Assembly: GCA_965276955.1 (NCBI GenBank)
Contig: CBDIBP010000019.1
Span: 62,001-126,000 of the forward strand
DNA from: JABDEZ01 sp965276955
GTDB lineage: Bacteria; Bacteroidota; Bacteroidia; Chitinophagales; Chitinophagaceae
Length of the DNA stretch: 64,000 nt
Direction of reading: 5' to 3'
Of this stretch, positions 52,776 through 62,384 are shown piece by piece. A program made the translations under genes and the position numbers. The notes below the pieces were generated by a model, which saw nothing but the letters and a program-made list of their open reading frames with translations, did not search any database and had not been told where the DNA came from. Position 1 is the first letter of the stretch, and each line of letters begins with the position of its first letter.

Positions 52776-53887
52776 TGGGCACAAGCACCAACACCTCACC
52801 CTTTACTATCCTATTAGTAGATGACCGTCCGGAAAATCTGTTATCCCTTGAAGCTATACTTAGCAAGGATGATCGTAAATTCATAACCGCCAATAGTGGT
52901 TCTGATGCCTTAAAACAGGTATTAAAAAATGAACATATCGGGCTCATTTTGCTCGATGTGCAAATGCCCGATATGGATGGTTTTGAAGTGGCGCATATCC
53001 TTAAGTCTAATTCCAAGACAAAAGATATTTCTATCGTTTTTGTTACAGCTATAAGCCGCGAAGAGCATTTTGTATTGAAGGGCTTTGAAGAGGGTGCAGT
53101 AGACTATTTGCAAAAACCTTTAGATATCGGTGTCACACAGGCCAAAGTAAATGTGTTCGAGCAACTCTACTTTTATCAGCAGCGGCTAAAGGATACCATT
53201 GCAGAACTGGAGACGATAAATAAGCAGTTAGAGCGTTTTGTATATGTGGTAGCACATGATCTTAAATCGCCCTTATCTGGTATCATTGGTATACTTTCCC
53301 TGTTAGAGGCAAATGACAACATTACAGGCCATACTGATACTATGGAGTATGTGATCCTATTATCCAATGCAGCGTATCATTTGTCTGGTATGATCAGCTC
53401 ACTGCTCGACTATTCCAAGAAGAGTATAGACCAACAAAGTGTAGAAGAAGTAGATGTAAATATGTTGATAACAGAACTCTCTTTCTTACTCTTTCCCCCT
53501 AAGAACGTTACTATATCCATAGATGGAAGATTACCCGTTTTTAATACAAAAAAGATCAAACTACTCCAGGTCTTTCAAAACTTATTGGGTAACGCCATAA
53601 AGTACAATGATAAGGCTGTAGGGTGCATAGAAGTGGGAGTAGTTGATAAAGGGAATCATTATGAGTTCTATGTAAAAGATAATGGACCAGGTATATTAGC
53701 GGCAGACCAGGATAGTGTATTTAACTTATTCAAGACAACTGTGAATATATCCAATAGTAAAACTGATGAAAGCTCAGGGGTGGGATTGAACCTTGTAAAA
53801 ATGATAGTAGCCGAACAGAACGGCAAAATATGGCTGGAATCGTTGCCAGGGGCTGGCACAACTATCTTTTTTGAGTGGTGTAAGTAG
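52775..53887 (+). CDS. REC-histidine kinase (second, operon-terminal)
   Basis: 370 residues. Receiver (10-125) with Asp61 in LILLDVQMPDMDG, coiled coil (130-155), HisKA with His161 in VVAHDLKSPLSG, HATPase with NLLGNAIKYN, DNGPGI and SSGVGLNLVK. No membrane segment. The layout matches the first operon gene, but the two are clearly separate paralogues. It could receive phosphate from the large kinase and act as a second output. A hairpin follows. Confidence 0.92.
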   Translation: MGTSTNTSPFTILLVDDRPENLLSLEAILSKDDRKFITANSGSDALKQVLKNEHIGLILLDVQMPDMDGFEVAHILKSNSKTKDISIVFVTAISREEHFVLKGFEEGAVDYLQKPLDIGVTQAKVNVFEQLYFYQQRLKDTIAELETINKQLERFVYVVAHDLKSPLSGIIGILSLLEANDNITGHTDTMEYVILLSNAAYHLSGMISSLLDYSKKSIDQQSVEEVDVNMLITELSFLLFPPKNVTISIDGRLPVFNTKKIKLLQVFQNLLGNAIKYNDKAVGCIEVGVVDKGNHYEFYVKDNGPGILAADQDSVFNLFKTTVNISNSKTDESSGVGLNLVKMIVAEQNGKIWLESLPGAGTTIFFEWCK

Positions 53888-54003
53888 ATATTATTTTTGC
53901 CGTCATGTTTTACAGATAACACTAAGTGTTGTGTATTTTTTTCTGAAAGACCATGAAAAAATGGCCTGGATGTTAAGAGCTCATTTAGCTTAGTACCTTA
54001 TTT

Positions 54004-54047
54004 ACATAAAAATACCCGGCGATCAATATTGCCAGGTATTTTTATGT
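54004..54047. terminator. Terminator hairpin after the CheR/CheB kinase operon
   Basis: 17-base arms (54004-54020, 54031-54047), containing AAAAATACC and GGTATTTTT, pair with one mismatch around a 10-base loop. T-tracts lie on both strands, so it serves this operon and the convergent HU/SPOR gene. Confidence 0.75.
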
Positions 54048-54079
54048 ATTGTATATTCTACGGGACGTCTGTTTTTCTG

Positions 54080-55036
54080 CTATGGATAGATAGTTACCCC
54101 AGGATATGCATAGAACCTGCTTAAAGAGTCCATTATCCTTGACGTGTCTGCTGGTGCACATTTTATGGTCAGCGTCACATAGTAGGTCGATGAGTCTACC
54201 ATCGCCATCTGGGCATCAGGGTGGCCATACGATCTCATTAGTGCTACTTTCTTTTCTGCTTTTTTATACGTCCGTTCATCGCCAATTACAAAGTTGTAGC
54301 TGCGTACGGTATCTGCATTTTTTGCTGCCATTGCCGCCGCTATACTATCAGCTCTTTGTTGTGCTGCCACTACCGATGGAGCTGGGGGCGAAGGCGTAAC
54401 TGTTGTATTGGTATTGGAAGAAGAAGATTGCCTGTTTTTAATGAACTTGAATGCAAAAATTGCTATCACAACAATCACTATCAGGGCGGCGGCCGCAGCA
54501 ATAACTTTCATCCAGTTCACTTGCTGCACAAATTCTTGTGTAGTAGAGGCCTGTGCTCTTGTAGCAGGCTCGCCTACCGTTTGCATAGATGGCAAAGGCG
54601 GGGTATAGGGCCTTGCTGCCCCTGCTCCGGCCTCATCAGGGCGCCTGTCTGTGCGCATGGCAGGCATTGCATTAGGTGTGTACCTAAGGTTGGGGTCGGT
54701 TATAAAAGTTATTTTGCTGTTCTCCTCATGAAAGCTGCCAATATTTGGTATCTGTATGTCTTTACCCTCAAGTAGCTGCGCCCGCGTTGTAGTACTGAAA
54801 TCCCTCAGCGCGTTAGATGCTTTAGATATACTGATAAATTCATTAGTAGCTATAAAATTGGCAAGGTTATCATCTATAGAACCACCCTGGGTTATCACCA
54901 CCTCATACGATGGTCCGCGTAGCGCCTCACCATCATGTATAGCAGGGCGTTTTCTCAATTCCAGGTTACCCAATCCATGTATGTAACAAAAGTGATTCTT
55001 TAATAAGAAAAGCCCAATGTATTTAGCTATGTCCAT
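54080..55036 (-). CDS. HU-CCDC81-like / transmembrane / SPOR protein
   Basis: 318 residues. The N-terminal half resembles the two bacterial HU-like CCDC81 domains (MDIAKYIGLFLLKNHFCYIHGLGNLELRKRPA and NEFISISKASNALRDFSTTTRAQLLEGKDIQIPNIGSF). A Pro/Thr linker, one membrane helix (about 175-197) and a periplasmic C-terminal SPOR-like domain (YNFVIGDERTYKKAEKKVALMRSYGHPDAQMAMVDSSTYYVTL) follow. SPOR domains bind denuded peptidoglycan at division sites. A cytoplasmic HU fold joined to a wall-binding domain might bind DNA or a partner protein; function unknown. Last gene of the envelope block. Confidence 0.82.
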   Translation of the reverse strand: MDIAKYIGLFLLKNHFCYIHGLGNLELRKRPAIHDGEALRGPSYEVVITQGGSIDDNLANFIATNEFISISKASNALRDFSTTTRAQLLEGKDIQIPNIGSFHEENSKITFITDPNLRYTPNAMPAMRTDRRPDEAGAGAARPYTPPLPSMQTVGEPATRAQASTTQEFVQQVNWMKVIAAAAALIVIVVIAIFAFKFIKNRQSSSSNTNTTVTPSPPAPSVVAAQQRADSIAAAMAAKNADTVRSYNFVIGDERTYKKAEKKVALMRSYGHPDAQMAMVDSSTYYVTLTIKCAPADTSRIMDSLSRFYAYPGVTIYP

Positions 55037-55092
55037 TGCTGTAGAAAATTGTAGTGAAGATAAGCATATCGTTCCAATATGCTGTTATCGTA

Positions 55093-56745
55093 TTAAAATT
55101 TGAACCTTATCCCACCGTATATGTTAGTGCCATAGGCCTGGTAGCCCAGCCAGCGTTCATTTTTATTATTCAGCAGGTTGGTCACCTGTATAAATATTGA
55201 TAACCGGGGCACCAGCAGGTATTCTGCATTGCCGCCAATGTCCAGTATACCATTCATGTCCACAGTAGCACCTGTTTGCAGGTTATATGCATACATGTTG
55301 TCTATTATTGATGCATATGCACCTATAGTAAGCGCTGGCAGCGGCTGGTATAGCAAGGTGCCTTTTATGCGCACGCCGGGCTGCTCCCATGGCTTTGATA
55401 GCGAACCATTGAAGTAAGTAAAAAATGAACCCTGTGCATCCACTGCAAATTTACTCGATGCATGGTAGGTAAGGGTAGCCTGTAGCGATGTGGCATTCAA
55501 ATGGTCATCATACACTACAATAAATTGTTTATGGTCTCCTACGTTGTTCACATATACAGGCAAGTGGTCGTACTGCCACCAGCTTATACGCCCCGATAAA
55601 GAGATGTGGTTGCCTAAATTAGTTTGTATACCACCATATACTTCATCACTCCTCGTCTGCATAGGGGAATATCCGATAGTAGCTGGCGCAAATGAATTGA
55701 AAATGTATGGATTTTCCGTGGTCAGCTGTTCGTAGGTATTTTGCTTTACACTCGCACGCCATCCTGCTTCTATGGTAAAAAGGGTTTTAGGTATGCTATA
55801 GCTGGCTCCTAAATTGGGCAAAACGTAGTTGTCTTTACTCCCCGCCGCCGGCGATATATAGGCATGTGCAGTAAAATTCTTTATGTGGTAGTTCAATCCT
55901 GCATCCAGCTGGAAAATATTGTTGCTATAGCTTTGAGTGGCGTTCTTATATTGTGTTATGATGCCGCTGGCAGCAACCTCAGCATCCAGGTTGCTATCTA
56001 TTTTATAGTAAAACGGAGCGTTAAGCGTAATACCAGTTTCCGTAGTGCTGTACTTATCACTGTATATGGAAGCAGATATACCGGGGTGGTAGGTCAGGGC
56101 ACTATTGGCTGCGTTTTCCTTTTGCATATCCGCGCCTATCCTTACACCTGTAAATGCCTGCTTTGTACTATCGCCATTGGGTTTGTACATATCATGGTCA
56201 AAGCCGTAATAGCCGTATTGGTCATGCTTAGCGGCTACATATCCATGCCAGAGCATCTCGTTACGGTGCAGTGTGCCATCTCCCTCCAGGTCAGTTAGTG
56301 AAGACTTTTGGTATTGAATATTCCCTTGCTGTGTTATAGAATGCAAATGAAAAGCAGTTTCGTAGTCTTTCCCCTTCACACTGCCTACCCCCGCATCCAC
56401 ATAAAATGTAGATAAATTACCACCGCCTAGCTTTATATAATTAGGGTAGGGTGCTGATGTAGTATCTTTTCCTAAAGCCAATGGGCGCAGTGGCAAAGAG
56501 TTGTAAGTATAGTTCAGTATCTGCTGTGGAACCACGTAATTGAATACCGGATGCGTATTATCTACAGGTGGCAGAACAGGGGTATATTCCTGTTTTGGGC
56601 GTTGTTTTACTTCAGGTTTGTAAGATTGTATTATTTCAATGGTGGCACCTTTTATTGCGGTGTCTTTTGCAGGCATGGCAGTTTGCGCTGCAGCATGTAG
56701 CAATGCCACCGCCCAAACTATTGTTATTGATACTATTTTCTTCAT
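55093..56745 (-). CDS. Outer-membrane beta-barrel, TonB-receptor-like without plug
   Basis: 550 residues with a signal peptide (SITIVWAVALLHAAAQ) and a long series of alternating strands with aromatic girdles, ending in YGGIRFKF, a barrel-type C-terminus. The N-terminus (KGATIEIIQSYKPEVKQRPKQEYTPVLPPVDN) has no plug or carboxypeptidase-regulatory domain, so it is not a complete TonB receptor. It is 11 bases from the TPR gene, and this TPR-plus-barrel pairing suggests the two act as one outer-membrane complex (inference). Confidence 0.8.
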   Translation of the reverse strand: MKKIVSITIVWAVALLHAAAQTAMPAKDTAIKGATIEIIQSYKPEVKQRPKQEYTPVLPPVDNTHPVFNYVVPQQILNYTYNSLPLRPLALGKDTTSAPYPNYIKLGGGNLSTFYVDAGVGSVKGKDYETAFHLHSITQQGNIQYQKSSLTDLEGDGTLHRNEMLWHGYVAAKHDQYGYYGFDHDMYKPNGDSTKQAFTGVRIGADMQKENAANSALTYHPGISASIYSDKYSTTETGITLNAPFYYKIDSNLDAEVAASGIITQYKNATQSYSNNIFQLDAGLNYHIKNFTAHAYISPAAGSKDNYVLPNLGASYSIPKTLFTIEAGWRASVKQNTYEQLTTENPYIFNSFAPATIGYSPMQTRSDEVYGGIQTNLGNHISLSGRISWWQYDHLPVYVNNVGDHKQFIVVYDDHLNATSLQATLTYHASSKFAVDAQGSFFTYFNGSLSKPWEQPGVRIKGTLLYQPLPALTIGAYASIIDNMYAYNLQTGATVDMNGILDIGGNAEYLLVPRLSIFIQVTNLLNNKNERWLGYQAYGTNIYGGIRFKF

Positions 56746-56756
56746 ACCCCGGAAAC

Positions 56757-59700
56757 TTATTCTTCAGAAAGTTTGCTTTGTTTTTTGTCTAATGCTTTTA
56801 CCTGCTCCAGCTTTTTCAATGCCTCCTGTTTCAGTTCAGGTATCGTTGTGTTCTTTACAATGCTTTGCAGTGTGGCCTTGGCATTAAAGTAGTCCTTCTC
56901 TTTCACCAATATGTCCGATAGCAGGATGTACGACCGTATTACCCAATAGTCATTACCCGCCGACTTGCGTATTGTAGCATTCGCCAGTTTCTCAGCCTCT
57001 TTAAGGTTGTTTTGCTGGTAAACATATTCTGCTATGTAGTATTGTGCCTCTGCTGCTATAGCATTATCCGTATTGTTCTGTAGTTGCTGAAAATAGGGTT
57101 GTGCAGCCTCTGCATTCTTTGCTTGCAACAGTGTTTTAGCTTTATACAGCAATGCCACAGATAAAAAGGTCGAGTCAGGCTGTGGCATTGCTATCATAGA
57201 GTCTGCATATGCCGATGAACTATCAAAGTTGTTCAAGTAAAAATTACTTTTCATCAGCCCACTGTATGCTATTTCTATATTTTTTTTCCGTGTTGCAGTA
57301 TTGCGCAGTGCATGGTAGTTCACTATCGCAGTTTTGTGGTCCCCGGCCTGATACGCAATCGTTGCAGCATTTAGCGCACTGTTCTCGCTAAACTCATTAA
57401 CAGGGCTTTGCAGTATTATATTGTAGTCAGCAAGTGCTGCTTTGTTGTCCTTAAGCAGGTAATTGCTTTCTCCCCTGTAGTAATGCGCTTTAATAATAAA
57501 GATACCCGCAGGGAATTGTGCCAGGTAGCTGCTCATAGCATCTCTCGCCTTATCCCACTTGCCCGATGCGAATTGTATCTCGGCCGCATTATAATAAGCA
57601 GAATCCAGTGCATTGTTGCTGGTGGCAGAGATGTTATTGTCTTTCAAGAACTGTACGTAAGCCGCTGGCTGGTTATTCTCTATGTACAGGTTTTTCAATG
57701 CATCAATTGCGGTGGCGCGCTCTTCTGCTGTAGGGAAGCGGGTCACTACACTTTTATAGGCAGCTATAGCATTGGTTATATCGTCCATCTGCTGGTAAGC
57801 AAAACCGGTCTTTATCAAACTTTTTGGGGCAAAGCTATTACCATCGGCTACAGTTAGGGGCTGCAATAGCGCTATTGCATCTTTATACTTATTGTTCTCT
57901 ATATAGGTTACAGCCAGCTCATACCGTGCCTGGCTGGCGAGTGTGGACAGCTGCCCCTTGTTTATTAATTGTTGCAATAAGGCTATCTTTTCGGCCGTAT
58001 GTCCTTGCAGGCCATAAATGATACTTTTCTGGAACCTTGCATAATCAGCGTCACTTCCGTTAGCTGCTATTATTTTGTCGTATAGATTAGAAGCATTTTT
58101 AAAATCTTTCGTCATGAACACAGCATCAGCTTCATGCAGCATGGCTTCCTGGTTGTCATTAGCGTCTGTTGCAGTTCCCTTTTGCTGTGCATCACTAAAA
58201 TACTGGCGGGCGTTGGTGTAGTCATTTTGCGCCATGGCAGCATACCCCATGTTCAGGTACGCATGCTGGCGGGTGGCTGTTGTGCTTATCTTGGTCACCT
58301 CATCATTGCTGGCTGGCGTGTTTAAAAAGTCTTTAGAGAAGCGTATGGTATTAGCGTAGTTATGCTCCCTGTAGGCAAACTCTCCGCTCCAGAACAGCGT
58401 TGCAGCCTCATAAGTTTTGTCCTCAGGGTGTTGCATCACGGTAGCAAGCAGGCTATCTGCTGCATGTATATTGCCCAGGTCTGCCTGCTGCAACGCATAG
58501 CCATACACCACTTTCTGGTACACGCGCCAGTATGCAGCATTTCTGTCCTTCACTTCTGTCAGGTACAGGTATGCTTCGTAATAGTTATTGGTCTTCACCA
58601 GCAGCTCAGACAGCAACGTTTTTGCTTCGTCTTTATACTTGCTGTTCCGGAAGTTCGCCAGCAGGTTCTTCAGCGCTGTCGAGGCTTCTCCGTTATATCC
58701 CATTTCATAAGACAGCTTTGCATAAAGCAATATCGCAGTTTCCTGCAGGCCGGTATTAAAGGGCATATCGGCGCAGAAGCCAAAAGCGTTGCGTGCGCTG
58801 GTCTTGTCTCCGGTCTTCAAATAAGAATCTCCCAGCAGGTACATAGCTGTTTGCCCCAAACTATCTTGTGTGCTGCTCAGCAGCTTGAATTTATCTATTG
58901 CCTGTTGCCATTTATCTATACGGTAGTAGCAGTAGGCCATTTCGTATAGGTCCTCTTTTCTTATCTTATCTACATTGTCGTAGTAAAACTCAAAGTAAGG
59001 CAATGCGCTCCCAAATTTTTGTTCTTCAAAAAGGCACTGGGCGGCCAGCAGGTTCAGTTCATTATTGTAGTATAGTTTTTCAGGTCTTCTTACAAGTTCC
59101 TCCGCCTCTTCAAGTGCCTTTTTCCTGTTCCCGGTAAAGTAGTAGATCTCCGCAATGTAGTAGGGTACAATGCTGGTATATTGTGGCAAGTCCTTTATAC
59201 GGTCAAAGCTCGTGAGTGCCGCGCTATAGTTATTGGCATTATACGTTAATAAGCCATAATAGTAATTACCTGCAGCATAATACTTACCCTTTTGCAGTTC
59301 TTTTATCGATGCAAATAAGGGCTCTGCTTTATCCAGTTGTCGGTCATTAAAATAGCAGTAAGCCAGTTCAAATTTCTCGTTCGCTATTTCTTCATTGGTC
59401 AGGTTGGCTATGCCTGCAGTTTCGTAGTAGGGTATAGCGGCAGCCAGGCGGTTGTGCCGAAAATAGTATTGGCCCAATGCATCTGCGGTCCTTTGCCTGT
59501 ATGCGGCCACCGGCGTAATTTTTATTAGCTCCTTAGCATCGTCAATACCTTGTGGTAAGTTGGTCTTCAGGCGCGATACTGCTATATAATACCTGGCCTT
59601 ATTAAGTTCATTGCCCGTCTTTATATCTGTCACCGCCGTGGTAGCATCCATATATTTTAATGCCGACTGGGCAGCCAGCGCATAGTCTTCTTGTGCAAAT

Positions 59701-59831
59701 TGCTCCCCTGCTATCCATAGCCACTTATCTGGCATGGTCTCAAGGGCATGCTGCTGCGCACGGCCACTATGGGTTGCTATTACTAAAGATATGGTTACTA
59801 AAAAAAATATCGAAAGATCCTTTATACTCAT
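56757..59831 (-). CDS. Large TPR-repeat secreted protein
   Basis: 1024 residues with a signal-like N-terminus (IFFLVTISLVIATHSGRAQQ), then nearly continuous tetratricopeptide repeats (for example YFNDRQLDKAEPLFASI, YYRIDKWQQAIDKFKLL, AAMAQNDYTNARQYFSDA, ARYELAVTYIENNKYKDAI). No enzymatic domain is seen. Such YbgF/BamD-like solenoids act as periplasmic scaffolds. It is 18 bases downstream of the TonB receptor and just upstream of the plug-less barrel. Confidence 0.88.
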   Translation of the reverse strand: MSIKDLSIFFLVTISLVIATHSGRAQQHALETMPDKWLWIAGEQFAQEDYALAAQSALKYMDATTAVTDIKTGNELNKARYYIAVSRLKTNLPQGIDDAKELIKITPVAAYRQRTADALGQYYFRHNRLAAAIPYYETAGIANLTNEEIANEKFELAYCYFNDRQLDKAEPLFASIKELQKGKYYAAGNYYYGLLTYNANNYSAALTSFDRIKDLPQYTSIVPYYIAEIYYFTGNRKKALEEAEELVRRPEKLYYNNELNLLAAQCLFEEQKFGSALPYFEFYYDNVDKIRKEDLYEMAYCYYRIDKWQQAIDKFKLLSSTQDSLGQTAMYLLGDSYLKTGDKTSARNAFGFCADMPFNTGLQETAILLYAKLSYEMGYNGEASTALKNLLANFRNSKYKDEAKTLLSELLVKTNNYYEAYLYLTEVKDRNAAYWRVYQKVVYGYALQQADLGNIHAADSLLATVMQHPEDKTYEAATLFWSGEFAYREHNYANTIRFSKDFLNTPASNDEVTKISTTATRQHAYLNMGYAAMAQNDYTNARQYFSDAQQKGTATDANDNQEAMLHEADAVFMTKDFKNASNLYDKIIAANGSDADYARFQKSIIYGLQGHTAEKIALLQQLINKGQLSTLASQARYELAVTYIENNKYKDAIALLQPLTVADGNSFAPKSLIKTGFAYQQMDDITNAIAAYKSVVTRFPTAEERATAIDALKNLYIENNQPAAYVQFLKDNNISATSNNALDSAYYNAAEIQFASGKWDKARDAMSSYLAQFPAGIFIIKAHYYRGESNYLLKDNKAALADYNIILQSPVNEFSENSALNAATIAYQAGDHKTAIVNYHALRNTATRKKNIEIAYSGLMKSNFYLNNFDSSSAYADSMIAMPQPDSTFLSVALLYKAKTLLQAKNAEAAQPYFQQLQNNTDNAIAAEAQYYIAEYVYQQNNLKEAEKLANATIRKSAGNDYWVIRSYILLSDILVKEKDYFNAKATLQSIVKNTTIPELKQEALKKLEQVKALDKKQSKLSEE

Positions 59832-59849
59832 ATCTTACTTCAAATAACC

Positions 59850-62180
59850 TTAAAAGTTAAGCGTTAGGTTAATACTTGGGAATACTGGTAGCTGGAAGAT
59901 AGAAATGTTAGTGTACCTATCCACATAAAATATATTCTGCCTGTCATATACATTGGTCAGGCTGAAGGTTCCGTCAAGGCTTACTTTTTTACTAATAGGG
60001 AATGTCTTTTTTACAGACAGGTCCAGGCGGTGGTACCACGAGAGCCTTCCTCCATTCAGTGCATTTGCATATAGAATAGCCAATTTGCCGTTCTGTGTAT
60101 TGGTATTGGTGTTTATGTTGCCGTTAGCTCCGGGTGTCAGTTGCTCTATATAACCCTGGGTCTGTGTAAAAGGGAAGGGTGAACCTAAGTTAAAACGACC
60201 GGAAAATACCCAATCTTTCTTTTTACCTGTAGTATATCCACCCACAACGTTCATATTAAAGCGACGGTCAAAAGGTGCCGGATATGTTTGTTCGTTGCCA
60301 TCGGGGCCTATAGCCGTATAGTTTACCGATTGCACAGATGCTGAGCCATAGAAGTATATTTTCTTGTAGCTGTATTTTGCAGACAGGTCCACACCATATG
60401 CCAGTCCTGTTCCTTCAATAAAGTCAGGATCTGGTGGGAATATTTTATCCCTGTTAACTTCCGTCAGCCGGGTAAATTTTTTCATCCAGGGTTCCAGGTT
60501 CAGTTCTACTCTGTTTATATCCCACTCTATACCGCCGGTAACATGGTATGCCGTTTGAAGGAAAGACGTTGCAGCAGTACCGTTTGAGTTGTATACGCTT
60601 TGTTGCGGGTTAAGGATAAAGCCCGAGAAAAAGTTCACAATGTCCACATCGTTCTTGGTACTTACCAAATTTTGGGAATATATACCGGTAGCAAATTTCA
60701 GGCGCACATCATCACTGATATTATATTTCAGGCCCAGGCGTGGTTCAGGTGATACCTGCGATAGTTCAGAATAGTATTGGAAACGGATGCTGGGTTCCAG
60801 TATCAGCTGGCTGCTTATATTCTTGCGGTACATAAGGTATAGCCCGGCCAGGGTACTTTGTTGATCCAATGTAGTATTTGTGTTTTGCGTTTCGTTATAG
60901 CTAAGGCTGGTATGGTAGCCGCTCACTTCTATGCCATACTTCAGTTGGCTGTAGTGTGGCAGAAAGTAGGTAAAGTTGATGCCAGCTTCAAAATTGTCTA
61001 TCTCGCTCATGCTTGGCGTTGCAAGCCCGTAGTTGTTGAAATTGATGTTGTATTTGGAATAGGCGAACTTACCATCTATAAGTGCAGATGTACTACCCGG
61101 CGATACTATGAAGGTACCACCACCACCACTTGCTTTCCAGTTAAAATCAGCTGTTGCCACATGGCTGCTTGGGTCCAGCAGTTTGGCATCGTCATTAAAG
61201 CTAAAGCCGAATAGGTTTAGTTTACTACCGTTGTCTGCACTGAAAGTGACTTTAGCATAAAGGTCATTAAAACTGTAAGGAAGCCCGTTGCTGAATTGGT
61301 CTCCTAAACCACTGTATATAGATTTCGAGGTCTCATCCAGATAGCTCTTTTTTGCAGATACCAAGAATGTAATGCCTGATCCGGTCTTCTTTTTCGATTT
61401 CACAAGTGGCCCTTCCAGCAGTGCTCTTGTCATTATTGGGGAAACGGAGACCAAACCTGCTATCTCATTCTTGTTACCATCCTTTGTATGCACATCTATA
61501 ATGGCCGATGTGCGATTGCCGTATTCTGCATTAAAACCAGCTGTGTATACATCCACGTTACGTATAGCATCTGTCTCAAAAACAGAGTACAGGCCTATAG
61601 AGTGGAAGGGGTTGAATATGGTTACACCATCAAGCAATATACCTGTTTGTGCCGGTGAGCCGCCACGTATATACAACTGTCCGCCCTGGTCGCCTGTAAA
61701 GGTCACACCCGGTACCACTTGTAAGAATTGAGCTACGTCTGGCTCGCCACCAGAGCTTGGCAGCAGTTTTATGTCCTTGGGCGTAATGGTTGTCACCCCT
61801 ACATTGATGTGTGTTTGCTTCTCGGTCTTCCTTGCCGATACCTCTACGCCTCTTAATTCAAGGCCTTTATTAGAAATGAACAACTTTTTATTGATCAATG
61901 TACCAGCCAGCAAGTTAATAGGTGTAGTAGATGTATCATATCCTACAGATGTTGTTATCATGGTATAACTGCCAGCAGGTAGCGATATCGAAAAGTAACC
62001 GTTTACGTCTGTTTGCGCACCATACTTGGTTCCAAGGAACAATACGTTGGTGTATATCAACGGTTCGCCTGTCTCTTTATCATACACGAAGCCTTTTATC
62101 GTACCGGTCTGTGATTGTGCAAAAGTTGTTATAGAAAATAAAAAGATCAGAGAAGCCAGGAGGCTTATGTACTTCTGCAT
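59850..62180 (-). CDS. TonB-dependent receptor with carboxypeptidase-regulatory domain
   Basis: 776 residues: signal peptide (ISLLASLIFLFSITTFAQ), CarboxypepD_reg domain (GTIKGFVYDKETGEPLIYTNVLFLGTKYG...SVGYDTS), a plug domain (DVAQFLQVVPGVTFTGDQGGQLYIRGGSPAQTGILLDGVTIFNPFH) and a beta-barrel ending NLTLNF. Ligand unknown; no SusD gene is adjacent, so this is not a classic Sus system. First gene of the envelope block, with its own promoter. Confidence 0.93.
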   Translation of the reverse strand: MQKYISLLASLIFLFSITTFAQSQTGTIKGFVYDKETGEPLIYTNVLFLGTKYGAQTDVNGYFSISLPAGSYTMITTSVGYDTSTTPINLLAGTLINKKLFISNKGLELRGVEVSARKTEKQTHINVGVTTITPKDIKLLPSSGGEPDVAQFLQVVPGVTFTGDQGGQLYIRGGSPAQTGILLDGVTIFNPFHSIGLYSVFETDAIRNVDVYTAGFNAEYGNRTSAIIDVHTKDGNKNEIAGLVSVSPIMTRALLEGPLVKSKKKTGSGITFLVSAKKSYLDETSKSIYSGLGDQFSNGLPYSFNDLYAKVTFSADNGSKLNLFGFSFNDDAKLLDPSSHVATADFNWKASGGGGTFIVSPGSTSALIDGKFAYSKYNINFNNYGLATPSMSEIDNFEAGINFTYFLPHYSQLKYGIEVSGYHTSLSYNETQNTNTTLDQQSTLAGLYLMYRKNISSQLILEPSIRFQYYSELSQVSPEPRLGLKYNISDDVRLKFATGIYSQNLVSTKNDVDIVNFFSGFILNPQQSVYNSNGTAATSFLQTAYHVTGGIEWDINRVELNLEPWMKKFTRLTEVNRDKIFPPDPDFIEGTGLAYGVDLSAKYSYKKIYFYGSASVQSVNYTAIGPDGNEQTYPAPFDRRFNMNVVGGYTTGKKKDWVFSGRFNLGSPFPFTQTQGYIEQLTPGANGNINTNTNTQNGKLAILYANALNGGRLSWYHRLDLSVKKTFPISKKVSLDGTFSLTNVYDRQNIFYVDRYTNISIFQLPVFPSINLTLNF

Positions 62181-62235
62181 ACAGGAATATTTTTAAATGG
62201 TTATTTACATGCCGTTCAGGCCTGTTAAAGTGTCA

Positions 62236-62266
62236 CAAAGATAGGGATTACGATCTTGTGACCAAA
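62236..62266 (-). promoter_or_regulatory. TonB-receptor operon promoter
   Basis: On the minus strand TTTG (62266-62263) and TATCTTTG (62243-62236) are 19 bases apart, both exact consensus matches. This is the best promoter in the window. It gives a leader of roughly 50 bases before ATG 62180. Confidence 0.75.
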
Positions 62267-62341
62267 CCTTATTATACGCGCCGGTATTTGCTTTATTCTC
62301 ATTTATTTAGTTGGTCTCCCTACTTATTTCATACCCGCTTT

Positions 62342-62349
62342 TACTTTTG
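62342..62349 (+). promoter_or_regulatory. Bacteroidota -7 box of the deoxynucleoside kinase gene
   Basis: TACTTTTG, 35 bases before ATG 62385. No convincing -33 element is at the usual spacing. Confidence 0.5.
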
Positions 62350-62384
62350 ATTTATACTATATTGCAGCTCAATTTTTGTTGTTA

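Noticed and set aside
59850..62180. Calling a SusC/SusD polysaccharide-utilisation locus
   Set aside because: No SusD homologue and no glycoside hydrolase genes are adjacent.
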